From: Symbiodinium natans
Taxonomy: Eukaryota; Sar; Dinophyceae; Suessiales; Symbiodiniaceae
Assembly (NCBI GenBank): GCA_905221605.1
Contig: CAJNDS010002378.1
Location: 157,001 to 221,000, forward strand
Length of the DNA stretch: 64,000 bases
Direction of reading: 5' to 3'
Shown: positions 28,736 through 41,275 of the stretch, one piece after another
Layout: each line of letters begins with the position of its first letter
Position numbering within the stretch: the stretch's first letter is position 1
Notes under the pieces: generated by a model
Seen by the model: the letters and a program-made list of their open reading frames with translations, nothing else
Told to the model about the DNA's origin: nothing
The model's database searches: none
Program-made: the position numbers and the translations under genes

Positions 28736-29970
28736 ACACCACATCTGGGTCGTCACGACGGAGATGGGACGTCACGCGAGAGATGGCAAGAAGCTCCATG
28801 TTGCGCACGCTGGTATCCAAGAACAGACGCCTGAGCAAATCTGACGTTGAGTGCGGAAGCAAGTTGGCAAGACAAACATCAGTCATGGAACGGCCAGACC
28901 ATTTCTGAAATCACGAGCCTAGGAAAGCTTCAAACAAGATTCTGGCAAGCACAAGGAATAGGAACATTAGGAACCCAAAAAGCACAAGAAATCACAAGCA
29001 ATCCAGAGCCCTGCAAAAACCTGCATGGGCCTGGACAGCCAAGCCTCTGTAGCAGTCAATAAAGGCTAGGGCATTGCATAGGGATGTAGAAGAAGCCGGC
29101 CCAGCCATCCCAAACAGAACCTGTAATCTCGTAGGGGTCGGTGTAGGGCACACCAAGCAAATTGCTTGACTTCCTCCTCCGGCACAGCCACTTCTGATCT
29201 TGCAGCAGCTGGTTCGGTGATGAGCCAGAGCATTGCGAGCGTCGTTGAGAAAGCCGCGTTGCCAGCAAGTCTCTCTCCTGCGATAAACAAGCTGAAAAGC
29301 AGGGGCTATTCTATCCGTGAGTCCCGCCTCCCCATCGTCAACAGCTGGTTGAAGGCCGGCTGCCGATGCGCTCACGCAAGCTGCCCGAAACTGAGCAGCC
29401 TCCTGAACCTGAAGCATCTCCGACGGCAACATGACATCTTGCAGCTCATTGAGGTGGGCATTGTGAGGTTCTCAGCTACGAAGCTAGGATACCTGGCGGA
29501 GAAACGCAAAAAGGAATCCCATCTTTCTCGCATCCCAAGACTACAATACAACAATTACAAAAACTAACAGTGACAAGCGCACCAACTCAAATGTATCCTT
29601 CTGGCCTCAGGGAAAAGCTCACTGAAATAGCCTGCCTGGCAGGATCAGCGCATACACTCGCAAGGTTTGAATGGGCCAACCGAGCCAACCAAAACTTTTC
29701 GACGCAGGAGCACGAAATGTGAAGCCGACGACGGAGCAAATGATTCTTGAAACCGCACAGCCTCTCCAAGGAACGAACGGACACGAATCAAAGCGTCGGC
29801 CAACGACGGGTAAACGAGGCGAAAGCACTTGGAGACGTGTGGAGTCTTTGCAAACTCAGCGCGGATCCAGGCACGTGTCACTTGAACAGCTCCCCTAATC
29901 ATGCTCGCAGGGACGTAGACGCAGAGCCGCTGCGGAAAACCAATGTTCATGGGACTTGACTGGCGTGTGG
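28736..29970. other. No confidently recognised gene
   Basis: The longest plus frame (29,166-29,567, 133 codons) has a plausible helical composition but no known domain. Exons of an unknown gene are possible. No simple repeats of note. Confidence 0.35.
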
Positions 29971-30239
29971 CAGGGTGATCGCGACTTTGAACGCGTGCAA
30001 ACTTTGTATTGCCATTCAACCAACGCCGTCTTACTTTAGTGTTCTGCGCGGTGTTGTGCTGTGTTGAGTTTTCGTCAGCTTATGGCTTAGGGTTCGAGAG
30101 CACAAGGTTTTCAATTTAGCTTTAGATGACCTTGCCACAAGTCGTCCATGGCTCTGTCACTACGTCGTGAGCCGTCCCGAACACGCGCTCGCTTCGAATG
30201 GTTGCTGAAGCCTCGTGCCTGGCAAGGATCGGCTCGAGC
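29971..30239. repeat. Dispersed ~270-bp repeat, copy A
   Basis: Aligns with 36,940-37,219 in the same orientation over its whole length, from AGGTGATCGCGACTTTGAA through CCTTGCCACAAGTCGTCCAT to GGATCGGCTCGAG, with roughly 85-90 percent identity by eye and small indels. Its nature is unknown; it could be a SINE-like or MITE-like element, or duplicated intergenic DNA. Confidence 0.85.
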
Positions 30240-31206
30240 CATCTCCGAGCCAGTTGTGATGGGTTCCAGGCCTTGTGGCCCTAGATCTGAAGTCAGCCAT
30301 TCTGGCTTCTTCTGTTCCCTATAGCTCCATGCTGACCGCTTTGCACAAGTACAGCTGCTGGAGACCGGGCGGCATTCACAATCTGCGTCATGTTCTGGTG
30401 CTCGTTTCACGCGTGCTCTTAAAGAATTGTCGCGACGGAACGGGAAGGAGCGCCGCATCCTTCAGGCTCAAGCATCACCGGAAACGAAATGACCTTTGGG
30501 CGAGGTGCATGCAAGCGTAGTTCAATTTTTGGGAAGAGTACTTATTCCTTTTGATTTGGGGTTCCAAAAAGTAACTTAGATACCAAGCCCCCATGTTGAG
30601 ACACCCCTACGTGTAGAGGCTGCTCCCTGGCACCGAGGTCCTCTGAGGGCACGCCTATTTGTTTACCGATCCACAGAGGCTTGTGTTTTTCACTCCACTT
30701 CTTCCGACAACTTCACGAGGGCAATTTTTGAACAGAAGTGAAAGATAGTGAAAGTAAAGATGAACGCTGCTGCGCAAAGGCGCATATCTAGGCAATCTAG
30801 GCATGGTGGGGTCAGACATCCAAGAGGCCCACGAGATGTCAATACGGCGCACGTCGAGGGTGGGGTAGGGCCGGGCGAAAGGGCCGATGGCGGGTCTCAG
30901 CCAAAGCGCACAGGCCATGACTTGCACACAGGACGCTTCATTTTTGTCCCTGCAAGGTCTCTCGTTGCACTGATGGCATGCTTCGCTTCAAAAGCTGCGC
31001 GTTTGGGATGCAATTACCTTTTTGAGATCTAGGCGCCCGCAACCTGGACTGAACCACCCACACACCCCAGAAGTCCCGAGAAGTGGCCAACTTACGCATC
31101 GAGGGCACCGAAGCTTCACGAGGCTGTCACCCGCGTCCCACGCCCCAGGCTCGACCCCACAGACGTCGCTGGTCCATGAGTCTATGGTCTATGGCCCCCT
31201 TAGGAA
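30240..31206. other. No recognised gene
   Basis: Only short frames without known domains on either strand; a few telomere-like words near its left edge. Confidence 0.4.
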
Positions 31207-31239
31207 GAGAGTGTGTGTGTGTGTGTGTGTGTGTGTGCG

Positions 31240-31300
<61 letters not shown>

Positions 31301-31322
31301 GTGTGTGTGTGTAGTGTGTGTG

Positions 31323-31363
<41 letters not shown>

Positions 31364-31520
31364 TGTGTAGGTGTGTGTGTGTGTAGTGTGTGTGTGGTAG
31401 GTGTCTGTGTGTGTGTGTAGGTGTGTGTAGGTGTGTGTAGGTGTGTGTAGGTTTGTGTGTGAGTGTGTGTAGGTGTGTGTGTAGGTGTGTGTGTGTGTGT
31501 GTAGGTGTGTGTGTGTGTGT

Positions 31521-31603
<83 letters not shown>

Positions 31604-31673
31604 TGTGTGTTTTTGTGTGTTTTTGTGTGTTTTTGTGTATTTTTGTGTATGTATTATCGTCATATATACATAT

Positions 31674-31728
<55 letters not shown>

Positions 31729-31738
31729 TGTATACATA
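31207..31738. repeat. Compound (GT)n, TTTTGTGTGT and (AT)n microsatellite
   Basis: About 400 bp of (GT)n interrupted by AGGT words, then five or so copies of a TTTTGTGTGT-type decamer (about 31,600-31,650), then (AT)n/ACATAT (about 31,658-31,735). The long Cys-Val and His-Thr frames on the two strands are translations of the repeat and are not genes. Confidence 0.95.
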
Positions 31739-32466
31739 CATGTATACTCTGTGGAGAATGTTTCATGTGATAGGAGTGTGTGTGCGTGTGCTGGTTCGCG
31801 GTAGCCTTTCGCACATGAGGTCCAGTTGAGGCAGTTAGGTTGTGTAATCCAAACAGCTAAACTCTTGAACCCCATCATGTTCTCGCCCATCATGAAAGCT
31901 GTCGTGGCTCAGGAAGCTTGCGGATTCAATTTGTAGCCACACTGCTGGGAACTCTGATGTCTAAGTCTGCCCAAGACATGGCACGAACAGACGCTGTCAC
32001 GACACGGTACATCGTACATCCGTGCTTCCTCGACGTCCTCCCGATGTCTATTCTGTCCACAATGCCAACTACTCTGTCCCTGGCCAGAGAGGCGCTCCAA
32101 TGCCGCGGGGCTTAGGGTTTATAATCAGGGGTTTAAGGTTGATAGGGTTTATAGGGCTTATAGGGTTGAGGGGGCAGAAAGGCAGACTTGAAAGTTGGGA
32201 GGTGTTCATCGGGCGGTGTATCGAAGTCAGTTTCGTTTGGCTCTGAGCCTCTCTGCTAGAAGTGGCAACGGTCCAGGAAGGATGCTCGTAAGACTTGTGT
32301 AGCCGTACTCCTGGCAAGGAAGTACCAGGAGAAGCCCGAAATTCCGAAAGCAGAAACCCTAACAAGCGGGATGACCAATCTCAGGCATATGCCCACTTGA
32401 AGCCTGCAAGCCCGTATACCACTGAACTCGAGAATCGCTGCGTAAGTGTGTTTTTCCCTGTTGCAG
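31739..32466. other. Intergenic sequence with telomere-like words
   Basis: No gene recognised. Degenerate GGGTTTATAGGG words occur near 32,112-32,175. Confidence 0.4.
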
Positions 32467-33314
32467 GCCCTCGAGGAACTGTGGGGCGATTTCACCAGCT
32501 TCGACCTGACCTCACAAGACCGGTCGCGGGATGTCACAGGTGTTGCATGTGTTGTTAGCCCAGTGTTCGCGATATTTGGCGAGTCAGCCTCCTTAGGTTG
32601 TGAACCCTTTCAGCCCGGAGCTTGGGAATCCGAACTATGCCGAATTGCTGGTGGGCTTTCTCAACATCTTCTGCCCTGCCGGCCTCCCAGGGCGTCCTTT
32701 CTCGTCTTAGGTTTCTTCGATGGAGGTTTCCTTGCTGGCGACGCTTGGACCCAAGACTTGCCAGTGGTGGCTGGCAACTTCTACCGCTAGGAACTGTAGC
32801 ACCCCGTTGCACCAAGTCAGGCGTTCAGCAAGCCCTGCGCAGAGACCTCGGCAGCCTTTCGCCAGCTGGAAACGACCGCCATCATCCCTTATCCCCCTCG
32901 GCCGCTGTCTCCGATCCTCGAAGAGGAGGTGGAAGCCGGCCAAGGCCTCTTGCTCACACACTCGGAGCATGCGTTGGAGATGTCGTGTGAACTCCTGGGG
33001 AGGCGACACCAGCGCCTTGAAGGTGGGCCTGCGTTTGGGGGTTTACGATTTGAGGGGTACCTTATTGGTCTTTAGTATAAGAGGATCCTAGTATTTGGGG
33101 GCCCTTTCTCGGGGTCCCTTGTTATCGTACACCCCCCATGCATGGAGCATAGTTGTTACTACCTGCGTGTAGTCCGCGTGCAACGTTTGGGCCATGAGCA
33201 AGCAGACCCAAGTTGCCATGACAGGCGCAGATCCGAGAACTGCAGGACAAGTGTCACAAGCTCGAGCAGGAGCTAGGCCGCCTTCAGGCCCTGCTCGACG
33301 TCGGACTTTTGCAG
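32467..33314 (+). CDS. Exon cluster of an unidentified coiled-coil protein (partial)
   Basis: Three exon-like pieces are bounded by AG acceptors and GT donors. Exon 32,467-32,539 encodes ALEELWGDFTSFDLTSQDRS. A piece at about 32,826-33,022 encodes AAFRQLETTAIIPYPPRPL, ILEEEVEAGQGLLL and EHALEMSCELLGRRHQRLE. Exon 33,225-33,314 encodes AQIRELQDKCHKLEQELGRL followed by QALLDVGLLQ, with clear heptad spacing of Leu/Ile typical of a coiled coil. The order and strand agree, so I infer one gene whose other exons lie up- or downstream (a further candidate near 33,995-34,090 has no clear acceptor). I do not recognise the family. A minus-strand open frame over the middle piece is the main alternative reading. 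Confidence 0.35.
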
Positions 33315-36300
33315 GTGCACGACATGTGCCAGTGCTACGCTGCTCTACTCTGCTGGAGGCCCGCCAGCCTCAAGCTACGCCGCTGCTTGCTCCACGTGAG
33401 TCCGGCCTCGACTTTGAGGACCTGGATCAATTTATTGGTTTTCGGTCTTCGTGGACAGTCGCAGAAATCGTCAGGTCTTAGTCCCGGAATGAGTCATAGC
33501 CTTGCGGCCCGGAGAGAGATTTGGGGGAGTCAGAATTCAGGAGCTCGACTGGCTTCCTCCGTTGGAGCTGCATCCGGCGATGCCTGAACCTCTTGGAAGC
33601 TTCGCTGCTTGAGGATATGAGTCATGATATGAGGGTGTTCTCATTGCTGAGGGGGCCCCAGATGCCAACTGGGCCACCGCAGGCCTGCTTCTGCTTGGGA
33701 AGCCTGCAGTGAGTGTGAGTGATTTGTTGACTCTGAACAGGAAGCTTTGTCAAATTGAACGTTGGACCTGCAACTACGTAACTATGTCTCCTCATCCTCC
33801 ACCTTGTTGTGCAGGGGCCTTCTTTCGTGCTCCAGGTGGCGCTGGCCAGGGGCCCAGATTGTTTTCTGGCGGAGTCCTTCCGTCGTGTGTCGGTGTGTGG
33901 CTACGCCATGCTAACGCCATTACGCGGCCCCAAATTTGAAACTGCGCCACAACTCCTGGGGCATCACGGGCCTTTCGCGAAAGCAACATGACGGACTTAA
34001 AATGACCGGCTGCAACGCTTTGAGTTTTTTGAGGCTTCTGTGGGCCTGGAAAGGGAGCGCCAGGCTCTGGTCTCAGATGGCACGTGCGGCTGCCGGCTCT
34101 CCTCGAGAACTGCAACCCGCAACCGTCCGAAACCTTCAGCCCCAAACCCTTTCAGAGACGGCACTGAGTGAATGCGCAGGCGCTTGAGTCCTTGCATCCA
34201 GTTGTGAGGCTCCAGTCGCTGCAATCGCTCCCCTGGCTGCTGCGCCGCCTGGCCTGGCGCTGCCGCCGGGGCTGGCGCTGCCGCCGGGGCTGGTGTGAAG
34301 GAAACAGCTGCGCTGGTAGCTTGAATGTTTTGTTTGGTGAGGCGATGCTCCTGTGGGATGTCGGTAGAACCAACAAGTACACTACGATATCGTGCTCCGG
34401 GCACACTGGGGAAATCAGTATGAGCCCCTCCTGCTAAGCCAACTAGAAATACATTTTGCAGAGAGACACGGGAGGGGTCAAGCGATTGGAAAGGAGACAG
34501 AGAGACAGAGAGACGGAGAGACAGGGAGACAGAGAGACAGCACGACAAACGCTTTGTGTGAACGGACTCTCTCCCGCGGGCAAGGCGTACTGGAAATCTC
34601 TTCCGGCAGTTATCCCTTCTGGTATCACGCAACGGGCAGTTACGGGGACCTATCGACGCGTCACGTTGGCACTCGTGGCCCCACACCCTGATGGCGGCTC
34701 AGGAGACCTGGGTTGTACCCCGCCGTTGCCGTGTAGTGAAGATCTCTGCTGCCCAACTATGGGGTCCAACAACTACTTGCGCGGCCTCGACGAACGCCCC
34801 AGTGCTCGAAAACCTCGTTTCCTTAATCCCTGAATTAACATAACGCAGCCCTAAACATCCCTAAACCCTAAACCACAGGCGGATCGAAGGAGTGAGGGAG
34901 AGGTGACTGCGCGGCGCAGCTGTCTTTAACTTCGGACACGCTGGTGCGAGACAGCGCGGGGAGGAGCAAGGCATTGTTTTCTTGTTCAACAAGCTCCTTA
35001 CCGGGGCGGGGGGGGCAAGGGACGAAGATGCAGAACAATATATGAAAAGAGGAAGAACATGAAGTTCACGTTATGCTGGTCGCCTTGTCCTAGCTGCAAT
35101 CTTGTGCACGGCATAGCCGTGTCAACCCGTCTGTGTGGCCCAAGCCACAGAAGATGCAAGCTGCATACACCCTTTGGTTGTTTGTTGTAGTATTCCTGAG
35201 TTTCCTGGAGTTCACAGCGCATGGTTGCTCGTGGTTGCTAGTACGCAGGATCAGCTCGCCTCGATGGACGTCGTCGACCTGATGGAGGCCCACTTCGTGT
35301 GCCAGAGGCTTCATCTCAAGATGTGAGAAGAGAGTGAAGTAGCATTCAATCCTGATTAGCATGGTGATCCGGGATTGTGGAAAAGCTCGGAAATTTTTTC
35401 GTAGAAGTAAGGCTTGGTACCCTGGAATGAAACAGAGCTTCTGAAGCGGGCAAGACGTCTCAAGACCCTAGTAGAGCCTTCTGAGGTCTCCTCTTCCCCC
35501 CCGTGCCTTGGACGCTTGTTGTCTATTTCACGTCTGCGCGTTTTCACTAGGGCTAGCTGCTTGGGGGATGCCCGGGACTTGTGCAGCTCAACGGGAATGA
35601 AGGGGCGAAGCAGAGAAGAGAAAGCGCAAGGCCCCTGGAGCACCGCATGCCTTCAGGCTTGGTGCGGGAGGCCCGGAATGCTTTGGACGCTCTCTGCGAT
35701 GTTCCCGTAGTCGACAACCATGCAGGTGTCAACGATGCGTCAACTGCGAGGTGCGGCGAGGGCTAGGGACAGCTGTGCTGACCAATCTGACTGTTCTCGC
35801 AATTTCAGCAGGCAGCGGAATAAGTTGACACAAGTGGTCAGATCAGTCTGTCGGCAGATTATTGTGTATGCCCTGCAGTCATGGTGCGCAACTCCAGTAG
35901 CCTTTGGGTTTTAAGTTGTTGCCCCCCATTGGGGGGCTGCTTGGGGTGTTGGCAAGATGTGAAGTTTTGTCTTAACATGCGGCGCCCCGAAAATTACAAT
36001 CCCAGCAAACCCCTGAAGCTGTGTGGGGTCGGCAGACAATCCGCACACTGAACCCCTGAACCCCTTAACGGTGGACGAAAGACCCCGGACCTTCAAACCT
36101 TGATTTTCAATTGCAAGGCACAGTCCTCTTGCTGATCCCGAGGACCAGCGAAGGAGCCGACGCCATGTTCCACGACTTGGTGGGACAGCTGATCGATGCA
36201 CACCATCCGACCTGAAAAGGATTTGAGACAAAAGGGAGCGTAACCACTATATCAAAATCTTACCAAGCCGAAGCGCAAGCATGCATCCTGCCCGTTTACT

Positions 36301-36939
36301 GTGCTTGCTGTGCTTGCCGGTGGAAACAACACGAGCTCCTCGGACAGTTCAGTCTAGACGAGATAAATCAGGCAAGTGTTCTGCTGAGGCATTGTACTGC
36401 CTCCTCGTTTCCGACAGCTTGCAAGCGTGCTGACTTTCAGTCTTGCAGTGCAGCATGCGCGTAGTACGCGGCCAGTGGTCTTCCCAGTTCTTGCTTCGTG
36501 TGTCTGCGTGCTATGCACATGGTGCTCCCACTCCGAACCTCAGCCGCCCTTCCTCCTCTGTGAGATGCCTTTGACCTTTATCTCCTCAGCTTGCTCCAAT
36601 CTACATATGATACATATGTGTTGGACGCTTGCAAAGATGCCCAAAGGCGCAAAGAGAGGCGTGCAGCATCGCTGAATGGTATGGGATTAGCAGTCACGAA
36701 GATGAGACATGGCAGGTCCTGGTAGGTAGTCTTCGCTTCCCAGTCCAAAGAGATCGTGAGTGTCGTTCGGACACTTCCCATCGCTACCCAAAAGATCTTG
36801 AGGGGTCCTGGAGGAGCACAGCCTCAAAACCTCCTTCCAGCATCCTCTAACGGAAACCTCTCGGGGCACGACCTAAGGGGTACGAGCCTTAATCCCTTGA
36901 AATGGGACAACCAATGAGTCGACTGGGGTACCTTTGTGG
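33315..36939. other. No gene confidently recognised; GAGACA repeat
   Basis: Short frames on both strands only. A (GAGACA)-type purine repeat lies at about 34,490-34,545, and a few telomere-like words near 34,845-34,875. Some exon-like reading occurs (for example about 35,235-35,325 plus), without a recognisable domain. Confidence 0.35.
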
Positions 36940-37219
36940 CAGGTGATCGCGACTTTGAATGCGTGCAAACTTAGTATTGCCATTCAGCCAAAGCCGTCTT
37001 GCTTTAGTGTTCAGTGGGGTGTTTTGCTGTGTTGAGTTTTTGTCAGCTTATGGTTTCGTGTTCGAGAGCACAAGATTTTCAGTTTAGCTTTCGATGACCT
37101 TGCCACAAGTCGTCCATGGCTCTGTCATTTACGTCGTGAGCCGTCCCGAGCACTTGCTTCCGAACACTTGCTTCGAGTGGCTCTGAAGCCGCGTGCCTGG
37201 CAAAGGATCGGCTCGAGAG
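36940..37219. repeat. Dispersed ~270-bp repeat, copy B
   Basis: Same orientation as copy A at 29,971-30,239. It contains a small extra duplication near its 3' end (CACTTGCTTCCGAACACTTGC-like) absent from copy A. Confidence 0.85.
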
Positions 37220-40196
37220 ATGGTCGACACCTGTAGCGCAGACAGTCCAGCTTTTGGCAAGTTTACATACAGACATTCCTCTGAGATGTGGTTAGTTTTT
37301 TGGGTTTGTGGTCGTTGGCAACCACTCTTGCGCTGTTGAGGGTGCGGCTGTTCACACACTCGTATCGTTTGCGGGCATCTGTGGCATGGGTTGCGCTCTC
37401 GCAGTTTCTCGGCGAAATTGGGGTTTCGTAGTCTTGTTTCAGGCAAGCTGTTTTCACATGTTGTTCTTGGGTGCAGGCGACGGCATGCCCAAGAAGAACA
37501 AGAAGCAGGTGGAATCAGCATGTGCAATCAGTGTGCAATGTTCAGCAAGATCGATCGGCGACTGTTGTGCCCAGCTTCCCCCAATGCAACCCTCCTTGGG
37601 CTCAGCATTTCACGAACAGTATGCTCACGCGAGTCACGCACCGCACTGCACGAAAAGAGTAACAGATGTGATGAGAATGGCTGACCAGCACGTGACAGCA
37701 TCATGTGACGGACTAGACACCTCGTGCCAAACAGTCGATTGAGCCGATGTTTGCTGCCGATAGTGAGGCATACAGGCCCGGAGCATGGGGCATTCTTTGC
37801 ACGGAGTGACATCCTGTCATCTTCGGTTTGTGGTGCATGTCTTGCATTGTCTTGCGTGGACATCCTCATGCTGCACCCTTTCGGCTTCAGGAGGGTTTCA
37901 TTGCTTGATTGACGCCTCGCTTCCCTTGGCTCCGTGAGTTTGCCATGGCGCGTCTACTCCTGCTTTCTGCTGCACCTTGGAGATTCCGAAAAGTCACAAT
38001 CAGGTTTCAGTATGATGCCAGTGTCGACCTCACATAGTGGAAGGCCTCTCACGAGTCTGTCACGACGTACTTCTTACTGAGGGTATGTGCATTGCAGCAC
38101 TATTGCCTTGACGTCATTCAGCCCTTGTAAACGAAACGTGCATCCCTGCCATGCTTTGGCGCGACGGGACGAAATCATTGTTTCCCGTGCAAGCGAAGAC
38201 GGCCAAAACCCACGCATCCCCAGAACTGGCAGGACTGGCAGGAGCACGGTTTCGAAAATTCCAGCCAAAAACTCCAGAGCTCGCTCTGCGAAGGGACGGA
38301 ATTCCATTTCTCTTCCCTGAAAGGAGTAACCCCATAGCGCGAAGCACAGCTCTATCTCAGAACTGTAGAAGTCGCATTCCAACTGAGGTATGCCTCTGTG
38401 TCTATGTGCTTGTGGTTCCTTGGCGTGCATGCTCCGAAAAGGGGGAGAGTGTGGCCCAGTGTAGCATGGCCTCTGCGGATGCAGACACCACAAGGAGGAT
38501 AAGTTCTTCAAAGCGAGATGGCTCGTTGAGCCTGATTTCGCTCGCAACGACATGTCGTCCCATGTCATCCCATGTCATCCAATGTCATCCAATGTCATGC
38601 AATGTCATGCACTGTTATCCTAAGGCCCCGCTGGCCTTCCTCGGAAGCTCGGCGCCAACTAGGCCGCAGAGCAAGCGAGGAGATGTCGCAGTCTATGGAC
38701 GACACGGCAAGAGGCCTCTCTCTCTCGGACTTCTTTTTCATTGTTTTGCACATTGTGACTTTGTGATCTGCTGAATTCAATGAAAGCCCCCTCTTGCTCT
38801 CTTGCTGAGCCGTGATGTGCCTTGGTCCCCCTTTTCCAGGGGCGCCGGTGGCCCGCGCCAGAAGAAGGTCCCCGCGGACATCGAGTTTGAGTTCATCCCC
38901 TACAAGCGACAGGGCAAGAAAATGGCCCCTTGGAGATTTACTTGGACGTGAGAGAGCAGCCCTCAAAAAGAACCCCGAGCTGCCAAGGCTCAAACTTCGT
39001 TTAGACCGCACTGTTCGAGTTGCATCCTTTGAGGACAAGAAGAAAGGGCGCTGATCGCACCCGGCGATGAGCGGACGCTGTGATACGCCTTGTCCTTGCA
39101 TTGTCATGGTTTAACACTCATAGCTCATGTGCAGCATCCTTAAAGATATGCTATCAGCTCCCTGCAAATCGCGACCACCTTATTGTTGAATAACCCAATT
39201 TTCAGGCAGCAGAGCACCGTGCTGTCTCTGACCATTGCAAAGGGTTCTCAAAAAGCTGCTCGGAGTTTGCGCCGCTGCATCTGGATGCGATGTGCTGAGC
39301 GATGTACAAATGCTTTCCCACTCCACTCTCTCGATGTCAAGCTTGCCTGCAGGTGGCCACCTCGGGCCACATTGTCGGCGACAGAAGCTCTCGACGATTC
39401 CATGTCGAGGCATATGATGCTCGTAGATTGCCTTGCAAGGCAAGAGCCTGTCGTAGTTGTAGCTGGAAGCTCATTTGCATGCAGAGTGGTAAGAGGTGGT
39501 GAGATCACACGGCGAAGTGATGAGAGGGCCCAGACTTTCCGAGTTTCGGTGTGCAGCGGGTTCGCAAAATCGTGATTGCCGACTGTGGACATCAAACCTC
39601 GCTGATCATGCATGAAACCTAGGATCCCCTTCTATCCCTTGTGCTTCCTTGTCCACCTCTTAATTTTTTTTTAACACGCGTGTCATTTGCATGCACAATT
39701 TTAGCGTAGTGAAGCCGCTCTTGCCTTTACCGGACACGTCCGCACATACGCAACCACCCACCCACCCACCCAATTTGTTTCATTTGCTGCATGGGGTTTG
39801 GCCCTATGTGCCGTTGTGCCAGGTCAGGTCTGCTACTATCAAGTCAAAGAACGATTCGCACGAGAGCAGCTCCTTTGCAGGACTCTGTCACTGAGTCATG
39901 CACTGCAAGCCATCACGTGTCAGCAGAACTTTGGGCAGAAGCTTTCTAGAGCTCATGAAGGTTCTTGTCTTTCTTTACCACTTGAAGTGCTGGCCTCTGC
40001 AGAGGAGACTTTCCAGGCTTGCCTCCTACAAGTGGTCGGAAGGGTCTTGTCAACCTTGGTCAGCCCAGCTCAGTTTGCCTAAGCCTCGCTTCCCGCACCT
40101 TCAGTCCTGTTCGGCCAGATTGCATGCTAAGTGTGTCGGGCTTACTGGTGAAAAGCGGACATGTGTTAAGCTTTGACTGAAGTTGCATGTGCTAAA
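37220..40196. other. Sparse region with scattered exon-like pieces
   Basis: No complete gene could be built. Notable pieces: a tandem decamer repeat CATGTCATCC (about 38,549-38,620, seven copies) and the exon-like segment at 38,840-39,054, listed separately. Other frames are short and without known domains. Confidence 0.35.
38840..39054 (+). pseudogene. Exon-like segment with apparent frameshift, unknown protein
   Basis: After a pyrimidine tract and CCAG at 38,836-38,839, one frame reads PADIEFEFIPYKRQGKKMAP then WRFTWT and a stop. Immediately afterwards another frame reads RERAALKKNPELPRLKLRLD, then RTVRVASFEDKKKGR and a stop at 39,054. Both parts have convincing protein character, so a one-base shift near 38,950 seems to separate them. 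This could be a decayed 3'-terminal exon or a sequencing indel. Family not recognised. Confidence 0.3.
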
Positions 40197-41275
40197 GACG
40201 GCATGTCCGGGCCAGGAAACACGTGCTATCTGAACAGCGTGCTGTGCAGACCTTGGCGCGATCTCGCTGAGAGCGTAGGGCCATTGCATGCTCAACTTGT
40301 GGTGTGCAAACCTTAGGCAGTGCCTCAGCGTCTCCAAGCCCTTCAGTGACAGCCTTATCTCACTGTCTGAAGAAGGCTCGTCTCATGTCGCTGTCCTGTG
40401 CGGATCAGTGTTGTCCTCCAGTCCAGTTCTGCAATGTTCTGCATCGTGCAGGCCTGGGAGGTGTGGGCTCCTCGCTCTGCTCGGTTTTCCAGGGCCTGGA
40501 GGGCCATGGCGGCGGCGGTGGTGGCAAGGCCAAGGCCGGATCCACAACTCAGAGCTCGGAACATCTCCGAACAGAGGAATAGAGGGGTAGCAAATGTAGC
40601 AAAACCGGAGAGTGCGAGCTCTTGCACGATGCTCTTTCCAGGGCAGTGGCGGCGCCTTCTCGCCAAAGCAACTGCGCGGCTGGCTTCGTTAGAGATTTCA
40701 GCGTTTTCAGTATTAAAGGTTACGGTGTCGTACACTTAGCCACGTTTTGCAGTCCTCTGTGCTGCTTGGCACGTGAGCCGTCTTGGTTTATGGCATAGTT
40801 TATGGGTTGAAGAGATCCGGTTCTTAGCCTGATGAAGGCTGAAGCTATATAGGCTATATAGGCTATATACGATGAGTCGAGAATGGAAAGGACACTTGCG
40901 GGGCCATGCAGGCCGCTAGGCCTCACATGGCTTCACCTGGCTTCACAGCACAAGCAGCTCAAGCGATGCATTTCAAGAGAGCGGGGAAGTCGAAACTTGC
41001 TAGAAGTGAAGTCAACTTCCTTTCTTTTGCTGATCTGGATTGGGCTTAGCAAAGCCCGCATCTGTCATTCCAAGTTTTGGGTGGCAGGTTGTCCCAGATA
41101 TGTTCCAACTTTCCCTGGTACAAAGGGCGTGAGCAGCAGGACTTGCCGAGTGCTGATTCTGTGTTCTGCGCGCTGTCTGGCAACTTTTTGTTGTGCAAGG
41201 ATGCCCACGAGCTCCTGCGCACGCTTCTAGGTCGGCACCTCCAGTGGGAGCCTCTTTTTGGGGGGCATGTCTAGG
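40197..41275 (+). CDS. Host-type ubiquitin-specific protease (USP), partial exons
   Basis: At 40,200-40,250 the frame reads GMSGPGNTCYLNSVLC, a near-perfect USP Cys box (consensus GLxNxGNTCYLNSxLQ) with the nucleophilic Cys codon at 40,224-40,226. About 0.9 kb on, 41,100-41,139 reads CSNFPWYKGREQQ and 41,200-41,235 reads DAHELLRTLLGR. These join to the second USP box (REQQDAHELLRTLL) if a 60-nt intron, 41,140-41,199, with GA donor and AG acceptor, is removed. The enzyme would cleave ubiquitin chains or precursors. The remaining boxes, including the His box, were not found with confidence in 41.3-47 kb, and the N-terminus is unknown. The gene may be complete but finely divided, or truncated. 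The sequence differs clearly from the USP at the end of the LINE. Confidence 0.6.

Noticed and set aside
31127-31829. Long open frames of alternating Cys-Val or His-Thr on both strands
   Set aside because: They are translations of the (GT)n/(AT)n microsatellite, with no other sequence character.
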